NCBI GenBank assembly: GCA_018266755.1
Contig: JAFDZW010000005.1
Location: forward strand, 1,501,963-1,565,962
DNA length: 64,000 bases
Source: Bacteroidota bacterium
Lineage (GTDB): Bacteria; Bacteroidota; Ignavibacteria; Palsa-1295
Reading direction: 5' to 3'
The notes beneath the pieces were generated by a model, which was not told where the DNA came from, ran no database searches, and was given only the letters and a program-made list of their open reading frames with translations. The translations under genes and the position numbers were made by a program. The stretch's first letter is position 1. Each line of letters begins with the position of its first letter. Of this stretch, positions 35,284 through 43,572 are shown in pieces.

Positions 35284-36459
35284 TTATTTCTTCGGCACGT
35301 CGTCCGTCGGGTCGAGTGGGTTGGTGCCCCTGTGTACCTCGACGCCGTCACCGACAGAACCGCCGTCGGTATCCGCCTTGTGCGGATCGGTATGATATTT
35401 GAGAACCTCTTCCCCATCGGTGAGACCATCGCGATCGGTGTCCGCCTTCAGTGGGTCGGTATGATATTTGAGAACTTCCTCGCCGTCGCTGAGACCATCG
35501 CCGTCGGTATCCGGCTTTAGAGGATCGGTATGGTAGCGACCGGTTTCTTCTCCGTCTGTAAGGCCATCGCCATCGGTATCCGGATTTAGCGGATCCGTGT
35601 GGTACCGATTGACCTCTTCGTTATCGTTGATGCCATCGCTATCGGTATCGACCTTGAGCGGATTGGTATGGTAGATGTTGACTTCGTCCCCATCCCTGAG
35701 TCCGTCGCCGTCCGAATCGAAGTTCAACGGATTCGTATGATAGCGATATACTTCGTCACCGTCGCTCAGGCCGTCACCATCGGTGTCCGGATTGCGCGGA
35801 TCGGTGCCGTAGGTACGTTCCTCGTCGTTCTTCAGGCCGTCTTCGTCGAAATCGTCGTTGGTTCGAACGAAGTGATATACAACGGTCAAAGCCGCATGCC
35901 ACCATGCGTCGTTTCGTCCGTCATGCGCGTCGTTGAGATTGTCGGTGAACGATGCATTCCATCCGGCCGAGATCTCCATTCCCAACCTTTTGCTGAGGCG
36001 ATGATAGAGCCCGCCGCCGAGCGGGATAAATGCGGCCACGCCGCTGGCTTTGGCATCGGCAGCTTTATTCGGTGGCTCCGTCCCCAGGCTCCAGTGCACT
36101 GCTCCGATACCGGCATAGATATACGGCGACCAACTCGACGACGCGAAAGGCGAGAACCGCAGACGCAGATCGACGGGGAGCATCGAATTGCGGTAATTCG
36201 AAAATCCGATCGGTGGGTTATCTCCGGAGTTTGCAACGAAGCCAAAACCGATCTCGGGGGACAGCGACGAACTGATCCCATGCAGCCATATCGCATTCAG
36301 CCGAAGATGCGGACCAAGCCCTTGGTTCTGCGATTCATTGATCCCGAACGATGCGCCGCCGCTAAGACCAACGGCCCAGAGTTTTTCCTCCTGTTGGGCA
36401 CGAACAGCGGCCACCGTGCAGAACACGGCAGCGACGGTCAAGGCGATCCGGCGGAACAT
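35284..36459 (-). CDS. TSP3-repeat outer-membrane protein without OmpA domain
   Basis: A 391-residue paralogue of the neighbouring gene: signal peptide (MFRRIALTVAAVFCTVAAVRAQ), a homologous barrel (GFGFVANSGDNPPIGFSNY, SPYIYAGIGAVHWSL), and seven to eight 23-residue TSP3-type repeats from about residue 200, ending with VEVHRGTNPLDPTDDVPKK. It stops exactly where its sister continues into the OmpA domain. The stop is followed within 41 bases by a family-A palindrome. The ATG at 36459 gives the best signal peptide; an ATG at 36504 is possible. It is either a natural short form or a copy that lost its wall anchor. Confidence 0.85.
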   Translation of the reverse strand: MFRRIALTVAAVFCTVAAVRAQQEEKLWAVGLSGGASFGINESQNQGLGPHLRLNAIWLHGISSSLSPEIGFGFVANSGDNPPIGFSNYRNSMLPVDLRLRFSPFASSSWSPYIYAGIGAVHWSLGTEPPNKAADAKASGVAAFIPLGGGLYHRLSKRLGMEISAGWNASFTDNLNDAHDGRNDAWWHAALTVVYHFVRTNDDFDEDGLKNDEERTYGTDPRNPDTDGDGLSDGDEVYRYHTNPLNFDSDGDGLRDGDEVNIYHTNPLKVDTDSDGINDNEEVNRYHTDPLNPDTDGDGLTDGEETGRYHTDPLKPDTDGDGLSDGEEVLKYHTDPLKADTDRDGLTDGEEVLKYHTDPHKADTDGGSVGDGVEVHRGTNPLDPTDDVPKK

Positions 36460-36526
36460 CGGTGCGATCTGGGTTGAAGCGATGCGAAATGAATCTTCGT
36501 GCATGCCGACACAGCGGCCTAAAACC

Positions 36527-36558
36527 AAAAAGCATAGCCGCTTGGGGCTATGCTTTTT
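36527..36558. terminator. Strong bidirectional terminator between ferredoxin and TSP3 genes
   Basis: Thirteen-base stem AAAAAGCATAGCC/GGCTATGCTTTTT with a six-base loop, lying downstream of the ferredoxin on the minus strand, where the U-run is completed. Confidence 0.8.
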
Positions 36559-36576
36559 GTAACGTTCGTACGCATC

Positions 36577-36921
36577 TTAGCGCTTGCGACCTGGATCGAC
36601 TTCGTCGAGCCATGCCACCTTCGCTTCGAGCTGCTCCTTCGGTTCGACCCAATTCGGATCGTTGACGCAGCAGTCGACCGGGCAGACAGCGGCGCACTGC
36701 GGCTCATCGTGGAAGCCGACGCACTCCGTGCACTTATCCGGTACGATGTAGAAATAATCGTTCGAGTGGAAGCCAACCGCTCCGCTCGGGGTCGGATCCG
36801 ACGGGCCATAGCTCTGACCTGCAAGCTGCCAGTTCGAACCGCCTTCGTAGATCGCGGTATTCGGACATTCCGGCTCGCATGCACCACAGTTGATGCACTC
36901 GGACGTGATCATGATTGCCAT
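36577..36921 (-). CDS. Ferredoxin with two 4Fe-4S clusters
   Basis: A 114-residue soluble electron carrier. Two cluster motifs are visible, [12 protein letters not shown] at residues about 9-20 and [22 protein letters not shown] near 65-86, the second with a long insert between Cys ligands as in the YfhL-type ferredoxins. No redox partner gene is adjacent. It starts at the ATG of MAIMITSEC and ends in a Lys/Arg-rich tail. Confidence 0.9.
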   Translation of the reverse strand: MAIMITSECINCGACEPECPNTAIYEGGSNWQLAGQSYGPSDPTPSGAVGFHSNDYFYIVPDKCTECVGFHDEPQCAAVCPVDCCVNDPNWVEPKEQLEAKVAWLDEVDPGRKR

Positions 36922-37034
36922 TTGATTCTCTCCTGTAGGATTTGAAAAACTTGTACGGAAAACAAAATTACGAACAAATCCTTCCCGGCGATTATAATTT
37001 GGCAGTGGCTACGTTCGGACACTTCCTACTGACG

Positions 37035-37140
37035 TCATTCTGAGCGAAGCGAAGAATCCCTTGATGAAACGCAGTGAGGCTCCGCCAAAGGGAGTCTTCG
37101 CGGAGTGTACACTGAGCGAAGCGAACGTGCTCAGAATGAC
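37035..37140. repeat. Dispersed repeat family A, full-length
   Basis: A complete 106-base copy beginning TCATTCTGAGCGAAGC and ending GCTCAGAATGAC, with a central GGCTCCGCC segment. It fills most of the 251-base gap between ferredoxin and DUF309. Confidence 0.85.
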
Positions 37141-37172
37141 GTCTGCTTGCACCATTTATCTGACACCGCTAC

Positions 37173-37565
37173 TTACAACTTCGTCCCGCCCGACAGCTCG
37201 ACAGCGGGGAAATAGGACGGGTCAACTTCATACTCCGCTTTGTTCGCTGCCATGAGCTTGGCCCCTTCGAAGCATCGCCGCAGGCCGTCGCGAAAGTTTG
37301 CGAGATCGATGCCCATGTAGTCCGGTTCGTAGCGATCGAGCTTCTCGAGAGATTTTTGATACTGGCTCATCGCCCCGGTCGAATTCCCGTTGGAAAGATG
37401 ATAGCAGCCAACGGCGGCCTGGATCATCCCCTGCAAGAACAATCGACGCTCGCCGCGCTCTTCGTGCCACAACTCCTCGAGCACATCGTGTGCTTCAAAA
37501 AACTCCTTCTCGTTAATGAGCCGAAGCCCATGCAGAAATTGCTCCTCGAAAGTGTCGTCCGTCAT
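37173..37565 (-). CDS. DUF309 protein
   Basis: A 130-residue helical protein of the DUF309 family, which has no assigned activity. The motif FFEAHDVLEELWHEERGERRLFLQGMIQAAVGCYHL near residues 22-57, with conserved Glu, His and Gln, defines the family. The ATG at 37565 was chosen over one at 37598 because family similarity starts with TFEEQFLHGLRLIN. It stands alone, bounded by repeats on both sides. Confidence 0.85.
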   Translation of the reverse strand: MTDDTFEEQFLHGLRLINEKEFFEAHDVLEELWHEERGERRLFLQGMIQAAVGCYHLSNGNSTGAMSQYQKSLEKLDRYEPDYMGIDLANFRDGLRRCFEGAKLMAANKAEYEVDPSYFPAVELSGGTKL

Positions 37566-37692
37566 GTGGGCTCTCAACACGCTTCCCCGTTCAATCATCC
37601 GCTGCGAGCAACCCGCAATGATGCACCATAAACACCTACATTATCTTCAATACGAATATCGAACCGGTGTAAGCAACAGTAATAAAAAAATC

Positions 37693-37715
37693 CCCTTCCC
37701 GCGACGGGAAGGGGT
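37693..37715. repeat. CCCCTTCCCG palindrome
   Basis: Perfect ten-base arms CCCCTTCCCG/CGGGAAGGGG around CGA, followed by a further GGGGAAGGG unit. It lies in the 420-base gap between DUF309 and the tRNA genes; 37716-37985 otherwise holds only a family-A arm. Confidence 0.75.
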
Positions 37716-37860
37716 TAGGGGAAGGGTCCCCTCCCGGAAGCGATCATAGTGTCGTTCGAAAAGCCCTACCCCTTGTATTGCCGTTTGCGAACCGATCTCG
37801 AATATTACCTTACAGGCATAGTGTTGCCCCTCTGCCACCTCCAATGGGGTGCAGATGGAG

Positions 37861-37888
37861 AGGGATTCTTCGCGTTGCTCAGAATGAC
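37861..37888. repeat. Dispersed repeat family A, single arm
   Basis: AGGGATTCTTCGCGTTGC followed by TCAGAATGAC, an inverted arm of the family. Confidence 0.75.
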
Positions 37889-37985
37889 ATCTGTCGAAAC
37901 CGTTTCAGACTGAGCCATAGCCGACGGAAGGTCGCGGGAACAGGAACGCCGCCGCAGCCGTTTTCCACGCTCCGAATTCCATTTC

Positions 37986-38059
37986 GGGCCTATAGCTCAG
38001 TTGGTTAGAGCGTGCGCCTGATAAGCGCAAGGTCAGTGGTTCAACTCCACTTAGGCCCA
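37986..38059 (+). tRNA. tRNA-Ile (GAT)
   Basis: A 74-base cloverleaf: acceptor stem GGGCCTA (37986-37992) pairs with TAGGCCC (38052-38058), D arm AGCTCAGTTGGTTAGAGC, anticodon loop CTGATAA with anticodon GAT, T arm with GGTTCAACTCC. The discriminator is A and CCA is not encoded. It stands 115 bases before tRNA-Ala with no rRNA genes nearby. Confidence 0.96.
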
Positions 38060-38174
38060 CGTTTTGAATGTACAATTCAAAATGTAAAATGTACAATTGG
38101 GGGACATGGCCGATTCTGCGGATTCGGCAGACCACTGTTACATTTTGCATCGTAGATTGTACATTCTGTGGAAC

Positions 38175-38247
38175 GGGCCCTTAGCTCATCTGGTAGAGCG
38201 ACTGATTTGCATTCAGTAGGTGAGGAGTTCGACTCTCCTAGGGTCCA
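38175..38247 (+). tRNA. tRNA-Ala (TGC)
   Basis: A 73-base cloverleaf: acceptor GGGCCCT pairs with AGGGTCC including one G-U, D arm AGCTCATCTGGTAGAGC, anticodon stem ACTGA/TCAGT around TTTGCAT (anticodon TGC), T arm GGAGTTCGACTCTCC. The discriminator is A and CCA is not encoded. Confidence 0.96.
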
Positions 38248-38368
38248 CAAACGAAAAGTCAGAACTGTGAAGTCAGAGGCCGGAAATGGCATCGACGCAC
38301 GGTTCTGACTTTTTTCATTGGTGCCGTTGTTACCTTTGATGCCCCCGGAGTGTCTAAATAGAGACAGC

Positions 38369-39340
38369 ATGCTTCACACGTTCAGAACTTACCGCACGCT
38401 CCTGATGCTGGCAGCACTTGCCGTCATCGCCGGATGCAAGAGTACCACGACCGATCCCGTCACCTATACACAGGCTATCGGCCTCAGTGTTCGCAATTTT
38501 CCCCCGAGCCGCCCAGGCGAGACGTACGCGCTGTGGTTCGGCTTTCCCGGCGGTGTTGCCCACGCGAAGACACAATCGCCCCAGCATTCCGGCACGACGA
38601 AATATCGCTTCGTCTCTCGCTTTACGGTCGATTCCTACGGCAAAGTTCATGATTTCGACACAACGGGCGCCGCAGCTCGCATCGGCTATCCGTTTGCGCT
38701 GGCCGAGCAGGCCGATATTTCCGTCGAGATCGATACCGTCATCAACGACACACTGCCCAAGGCAAAACTGATGGTCAGCGACTTTACCGGTACTGTGCAT
38801 CAGGGAATTGCATCGCTCACCGTGAACGACGATGCCGCACTCGGGTACACGTTTGCGTCGTTCGCGGGCGGCTATACGCTCACGCCGAGCCATGGCGCAG
38901 GCAACGGGACTGACCTCTATCTCATGAACGCGACCAGCGCAGCCAATGCGCAAGCGTCGATCGCCGACCTTCCGCCGCTCGAGGAACCGTGGCAGTACGC
39001 GCTCTGGGCAGTGGATAGCGGATCGGGACAAACCAAGAATTATTACTACGGCACCTTCAGCGCGGCATCCGGGCCGGACTCCGACCCCACAAACGACGCA
39101 TTTGCTTTCCCCGGCGGACGAATACCGGGCGATACGACAACTGCCGCGCTCGATCTTCGCAACGGAACGACTTCCGTCTATGTAACACTCGAACCGGGCA
39201 CCACAGGTATGGCTCCGAAACTGCCGTTCGGAGTTCGTCTGCTCGGCGGAGTGATCCCGATTTCGGCTGGGTTCTTTACGCCAACAGCACTCAAGAATAC
39301 CGTCGTACTCCCGACGGCAACCGTGATCGTCAATCGGTGA
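38369..39340 (+). CDS. Lipoprotein of unknown function
   Basis: A 323-residue lipoprotein with lipobox VIAGC (Cys near residue 23) followed by a beta-rich Gly/Thr/Asp sequence. Two internal segments look alike, each with a YALW...G motif: PSRPGETYALWFGFPGG near 44-60 and EEPWQYALWAVDSGSGQ near 208-224, suggesting a duplicated domain. The ATG at 38369 gives the signal; the TTG upstream does not. Its stop overlaps the start of the next gene (GTGA), so the two are coupled and probably act together. No family was recognised. Confidence 0.7.
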   Translation: MLHTFRTYRTLLMLAALAVIAGCKSTTTDPVTYTQAIGLSVRNFPPSRPGETYALWFGFPGGVAHAKTQSPQHSGTTKYRFVSRFTVDSYGKVHDFDTTGAAARIGYPFALAEQADISVEIDTVINDTLPKAKLMVSDFTGTVHQGIASLTVNDDAALGYTFASFAGGYTLTPSHGAGNGTDLYLMNATSAANAQASIADLPPLEEPWQYALWAVDSGSGQTKNYYYGTFSAASGPDSDPTNDAFAFPGGRIPGDTTTAALDLRNGTTSVYVTLEPGTTGMAPKLPFGVRLLGGVIPISAGFFTPTALKNTVVLPTATVIVNR

Positions 39341-40755
39341 AATTCGTTGTTGCGATAGTATTCGCACTCGGCCTTGCAGGCTGCGTGCATGAGTCGGTCA
39401 CACCGCAATATAGCGGCAACTACCCGCCTGCGGTTGCTGCGGTGATTTCGCAGAACTGTCTTGGAGGCTCATGCCATAGCGGTCGCAATGCGCTCAACGA
39501 CAGCCTCGATATGACCACATGGCAAACGATGATGCTCGGCAGCCGGTATGAGTACGACGTCATCCCATACATCGCTGCCAAGAGTCACTGCTTCGAGCAC
39601 GTCAATACCAATCCGGATCTTGCAGCCGAGGCCACGCCGCGCATGCCGCTCTCGCGCAATCCACTCTCAGAGGCCGATCAACGTACGATCTTCGATTGGA
39701 TCAATCACGGAGCGCCGAGCGCAACCGGCCAGATTGCATATTCAAACAGTACGCACCGAGTCTATGCCCTGAGTGAAGGGGAAGACCGCATGACGATCAT
39801 CGACGACGATGCCCGCCGCATCGTACGAATGACGCTGATCAATGCCGATGCCGACGCGCTTGCTCCTTCGTGTTTCTGCCCGATGCCGGATAAGCAGTCG
39901 GTAATTGTCGGAGCCGTAAATGCGAAAGGGAGTATCCGTAAATACTCGCTGCCGGATCTCGCACAAACCGCCGAGCTTGCAAGCAACTACTACATCAACG
40001 ATCTTACGCTCACCCCCGACGGCGCAAAGGGGTATATCACAGACTATCCGCCGTCCGGTTTGCAGCGCGTTGGTGTGTTCGATCCCGTTGCGATGCAGTT
40101 CACCCGCTCGATCTCGATGAACGGCATGACGGGTCCGTACGGCATGGCGCCGAGTGGCGACGGAGCGTATGTGTATGTAAGCGGAGCCCAGTCGGATAAC
40201 ATTGCCAAGATCGATACGAAGACGGACCAGATCGTGAAGCTCTTCCCCGTGGCCGACGATGTGCCCTCGCCGCTGCCGGACGGGTATAACCCAAAGTACT
40301 CACCGGGCTTTATGACGATGTCGGCCGACGGTAAGACGCTCTATGTCAGTTGCCGAAATTCATCCGAGGTTGTTCGTATCGACGTTGCGACGGATTCGGT
40401 TACCGGCCGTGTGAGCATTCCGTTCACCCCGTACCGCTCGACGCTATCGCCCGATGGCAGCGAGCTCTGGGTGACGGCATGGACCACCAATTCCGTGCAG
40501 GTTGTCGATACGCATACATTGACCGTAACGGCGAAGGTGGATAGTATCAATACGAATCCGCGCCAGATTGCATTCTCGCGCGATGGCGCCGTCGCGTATG
40601 TCTGCTGTGAAAAACTTGTCGGTGGAATTCACAACCACGGCCTCAACGGTGGCGCGCCGCCAAGCGGGATCTATGTGATCGATACCCGCACGAAGAAGAT
40701 CATCTACGGATTTGCAGGCCCCGGGTACACGACGCAGATCATCCCCGGCTTTTAG
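39337..40755 (+). CDS. Lipoprotein with haem-like CxxxxCH motif and YVTN beta-propeller
   Basis: A 472-residue lipoprotein starting at GTG 39337 (lipobox LAGC, Cys about 14). Residues about 30-130 form a cytochrome-c-like segment with the atypical CLGGSCH (CxxxxCH) motif, followed by MPLSRNPLSEADQRTIFDWINHGAP, typical of cytochrome-c-like domains that end in an aromatic W-I pair. Residues about 140-460 are a beta-propeller with YVTN-type blades (GAYVYVSGAQSDNIAKIDTKT, SPDGSELWVTAWTTNSVQVVDT). It is translationally coupled to the preceding lipoprotein. An extracytoplasmic redox or sensing role is likely but the partner is unknown. Haem binding by CxxxxCH needs testing. Confidence 0.8.
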   Translation: MKFVVAIVFALGLAGCVHESVTPQYSGNYPPAVAAVISQNCLGGSCHSGRNALNDSLDMTTWQTMMLGSRYEYDVIPYIAAKSHCFEHVNTNPDLAAEATPRMPLSRNPLSEADQRTIFDWINHGAPSATGQIAYSNSTHRVYALSEGEDRMTIIDDDARRIVRMTLINADADALAPSCFCPMPDKQSVIVGAVNAKGSIRKYSLPDLAQTAELASNYYINDLTLTPDGAKGYITDYPPSGLQRVGVFDPVAMQFTRSISMNGMTGPYGMAPSGDGAYVYVSGAQSDNIAKIDTKTDQIVKLFPVADDVPSPLPDGYNPKYSPGFMTMSADGKTLYVSCRNSSEVVRIDVATDSVTGRVSIPFTPYRSTLSPDGSELWVTAWTTNSVQVVDTHTLTVTAKVDSINTNPRQIAFSRDGAVAYVCCEKLVGGIHNHGLNGGAPPSGIYVIDTRTKKIIYGFAGPGYTTQIIPGF

Positions 40756-40757
40756 GC

Positions 40758-40787
40758 AAAAAAAAACGGGCGACTCTCGCCGCCCGT
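40758..40787 (-). terminator. Intrinsic terminator of the Cys-rich secreted protein
   Basis: On the minus strand, stem ACGGGCG/CGCCCGT is followed by nine T, 26 bases after the stop of the gene at 40813. It lies between convergent genes. Confidence 0.85.
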
Positions 40788-40812
40788 GTTCACTGTACTG
40801 GTGATACAGTAA

Positions 40813-41178
40813 TTACATCTTGTCTTTGATATCGGTCACCTTGATCATTTTTCCGTTCATCGTTCCGGTGACGGTGACTTCGAGATCCTTATCCTTCTTT
40901 GTCGATGCAAGCCACTTCGCAGCCATCGCATCGCCCTTCTTGTCGAACTTGTAGAAGGTACCGTCCACGGTGAGACCATAGCCCGACTTTGCGCACATCG
41001 GCTCGGTCGCACACATCTTGGTATGTCCGGCACATTTGGTCATGTCGCCTTTCATCTTGGCGGCACAGGCCTTATCACCGAGAATACCATTCCATGTTCC
41101 GGGTTTGGTTTTTGCAAGCAGGTCGGTCGAACCGGCGGCGAGAATGCCGCATACAACGAGAATGAGCAGTTGTTTCAT
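40813..41178 (-). CDS. Small secreted Cys-rich protein
   Basis: A 121-residue exported protein with a signal peptide (MKQLLILVVCGILAAG). The mature part begins WNGILGDKACAAK and carries four further Cys and a His (KCAGHTKMC, EPMCAKSG), then a beta-rich C-terminal half (LEVTVTGTMNGKMIKVTDI). The arrangement recalls small periplasmic proteins from Acidobacteria and Bacteroidota with a G..D..C...H..C pattern that may bind metal, but no named family is certain. Transcribed alone, with a strong terminator behind it. Confidence 0.65.
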   Translation of the reverse strand: MKQLLILVVCGILAAGSTDLLAKTKPGTWNGILGDKACAAKMKGDMTKCAGHTKMCATEPMCAKSGYGLTVDGTFYKFDKKGDAMAAKWLASTKKDKDLEVTVTGTMNGKMIKVTDIKDKM

Positions 41179-41258
41179 ATTCTATCCTGTTAGTGAATCA
41201 AACTGTATGATAGTACTACAACGAAAGCCGGCGAACGGATGGTTCATTGGGCCACCAA

Positions 41259-41822
41259 TCATCGGCCCGAAAGCCTACGCTCGAGCACCCGATGAAGTTT
41301 CGCCCACAAATACCCGGTCAGCGCACCGAGCGCCATGCCGCCGAGGACGTCAGAGGGGTAATGCACTCCCAGATACATGCGTGTGATGCAGATCACCGTC
41401 GCCGGCACGAACAACCAGTATAGCCATTTCTTTCGTGGGAAGATCAGAATAAAAAACACCACACCCGCGAAATTATTGAGCGCATGTGAGGACGGAAAAC
41501 TATCGCCATAACGCGGGCCGTCCGGCAACCGAATATCCTCGACCACCCGTTTCCCTGCAGCGATTTCCGCACATGGCCGCTGTCGTGCGACAAGCGGTTT
41601 GACGGCGACGTTCGTCACCGTGTTCGCGACGGCGATCAACAGAATCGTGCTCACGACAAGACGTACACCTTCCCACCGACGATAGTATACAACAAGCACC
41701 GCAGAGAGCACGTAGATCGGCGCCCAGAACTTCACGCCGGTAAGCGCGATCATCACCGGATCGAGCCATTCGGCCGAGCAGGTGTGATTGAAGAAATACA
41801 GGATAGCGAGGTCAGGATTCAC
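41259..41822 (-). CDS. PAP2-type membrane phosphatase
   Basis: A 187-residue integral membrane phosphatase of the PAP2 superfamily, acting on lipid phosphates such as undecaprenyl diphosphate or phosphatidic acid. The three catalytic motifs are clear: KPLVARQRP near 72-80, SFPSSHALNN near 108-117 and TRMYLGVHYPSD near 155-166, among five or six membrane segments. The GTG at 41822 overlaps the lnt stop by 11 bases; a TTG at 41855 is the alternative. Being coupled to lnt suggests envelope-lipid work. Which lipid is unknown. Confidence 0.88.
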   Translation of the reverse strand: MNPDLAILYFFNHTCSAEWLDPVMIALTGVKFWAPIYVLSAVLVVYYRRWEGVRLVVSTILLIAVANTVTNVAVKPLVARQRPCAEIAAGKRVVEDIRLPDGPRYGDSFPSSHALNNFAGVVFFILIFPRKKWLYWLFVPATVICITRMYLGVHYPSDVLGGMALGALTGYLWAKLHRVLERRLSGR

Positions 41823-43539
41823 GTCTGTTCTTGTGCGAGGCAAATCGCATACCAACGAGTAGGACGATCATCGCTGCGAGCGCCCACTCGCACGGCACGG
41901 CGATGTAATCGCCGAGTTGCGTATAGAGTGTTTGCTGACCGTCGAGAAGGATGCGCCGCGTGATCGACGTACTCGTAAACAACGGCCGATCTTCGAGGAT
42001 ATGTCCCTTGTCGTCGATCACCGACGAAATGCCGGTATTCGCCGACCGAATCACCCAACGCCGGTTTTCAACCGCGCGCAAGATTGCATAGCGATTATGC
42101 TGATACGGACCGGAGCTCTTGCCATACCACCCGTCATTGGTAATAATGCCGATCACTTCCGCTCCGTTTGCAACGAACTTCCTCACATACGACGGATACA
42201 CCGACTCATAACAGATCATCGTACAGAGCTTCGCAGTGTCCGGCGCCGTTCGGCCGGCACGAGAAAGCGGGAGCCTGAGCACATCGTAGCCCTCGCCGCT
42301 ATTCCAACTACCGAGCCCCACCCCCCACTGAAACCAGTCGCCGAGGATCGGAAACCAATCGACGAATGGGACATGCTCGCCGAACGGGACGAGTTTTTGT
42401 TTATGGTACCGTTCGTAGGTAGGCCGTCCGTCGAGTCCGATATAAAACAGCATCGAGGAATTCCAGTCGCGATAGAACAGCATGGGATCCTTCGACTTCT
42501 TCGCGTCTCGGGGAATCGCGTCGACACCGTTGATATATTCTTCACGATCCGGAATACCGGTCAGCACCGCCGCGCCGATCGAACTGACAAATCCGTACAC
42601 ATTCGAGAGTTGGTTCTGCGTCCACTTAAGTGTCACCGGATATGTGATGGCCGTCTCGGGCCAGAGCACGAGATCGGGTTTCTCGGTGCCGGCCGCCCGG
42701 ATCGCCGTACGCGTGGAGCGAAACATCGAATCGGTCACGGCCTCGATACCCGTCGACCATTTGTCCCATGGATTGATGTTCGGCTGTACGATCGTGACGG
42801 TGATCGATCGCTGAGTTGTGTTATCGATGGGTAACGAGCCTTCCGCGAGCACCATCAGTCCATACGAATACGGCAGAACGATGAGCATCACGATCGCCGC
42901 AACGATCCACTTTCGCACGCCTCCCCGGAATCCCGATACTTTCAGCGCTTCGCCGACAGGCGGCGAGACGAACTGGCGCTGTCGGAGCAAGAGATACACG
43001 AGGATGTTCACGAGCAGGATTACCAGCGAGAGACCGTAGCTGCCGGTGAACTCGATGAATTGAATGAATGCCGTATTGTAAGTCTGTGTATTATAGAGCG
43101 ATAGCCATGGGAAGGAGAGGTCGCCGGTCGAATGCCAATATTCGAACCCGATCCAGATCACCGGCAATGCAACCAGCGCAGCGATACGGCCGAACCGACG
43201 ACGAAACGCATCGTACACCAGCACCGGGACGACGAGAAAGATCGGGTGTACGAGCGCAAGCGCGACACCGCCGATCATCAAAAACGGATCCACCGACCCT
43301 TCGCCCCGCCAGCCGCCGACCCAATACGTCGCGATGAGCGACGCAACGAACATCATGAGATAGCCGATGCTAAACGCATCGCGCAAGCGCTTCGTATCCT
43401 CGAGCGCGATGAGCATCGGCACGAGCGCAACGAAGGCTCCGAACCCTGCGACAAGCCCGAAGGGGGGAAATGCGAGTGCGAACAGCAGTCCTGCAAGGAT
43501 CGCCAGACCGCGTGTTCGCCAACGTGAAGATTGAGACAT
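41812..43539 (-). CDS. lnt: Apolipoprotein N-acyltransferase
   Basis: Inner-membrane enzyme adding the third acyl chain to the N-terminal Cys of lipoproteins, in keeping with the many lipoproteins here. Of 575 residues, about 10-225 hold seven or so membrane segments and about 245-520 the nitrilase-like periplasmic domain. The catalytic triad is visible: Glu in WPETAI near 295, Lys in YHKQKLVPFGEHV near 368 and Cys in MICYES near 424. A C-terminal membrane segment follows near 545-565. Length is slightly above the usual 510. It precedes the PAP2 gene. Confidence 0.94.
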   Translation of the reverse strand: MSQSSRWRTRGLAILAGLLFALAFPPFGLVAGFGAFVALVPMLIALEDTKRLRDAFSIGYLMMFVASLIATYWVGGWRGEGSVDPFLMIGGVALALVHPIFLVVPVLVYDAFRRRFGRIAALVALPVIWIGFEYWHSTGDLSFPWLSLYNTQTYNTAFIQFIEFTGSYGLSLVILLVNILVYLLLRQRQFVSPPVGEALKVSGFRGGVRKWIVAAIVMLIVLPYSYGLMVLAEGSLPIDNTTQRSITVTIVQPNINPWDKWSTGIEAVTDSMFRSTRTAIRAAGTEKPDLVLWPETAITYPVTLKWTQNQLSNVYGFVSSIGAAVLTGIPDREEYINGVDAIPRDAKKSKDPMLFYRDWNSSMLFYIGLDGRPTYERYHKQKLVPFGEHVPFVDWFPILGDWFQWGVGLGSWNSGEGYDVLRLPLSRAGRTAPDTAKLCTMICYESVYPSYVRKFVANGAEVIGIITNDGWYGKSSGPYQHNRYAILRAVENRRWVIRSANTGISSVIDDKGHILEDRPLFTSTSITRRILLDGQQTLYTQLGDYIAVPCEWALAAMIVLLVGMRFASHKNRRES

Positions 43540-43572
43540 CGGCTACAAATCTACGAGCCGAGGACGGTGCGA

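Noticed and set aside
33486-36459. Tandem 69-base repeats as a possible CRISPR-like or VNTR element
   Set aside because: The periodicity is the coding repeat of the TSP3 domain in both proteins, with in-frame units and conserved Asp positions.
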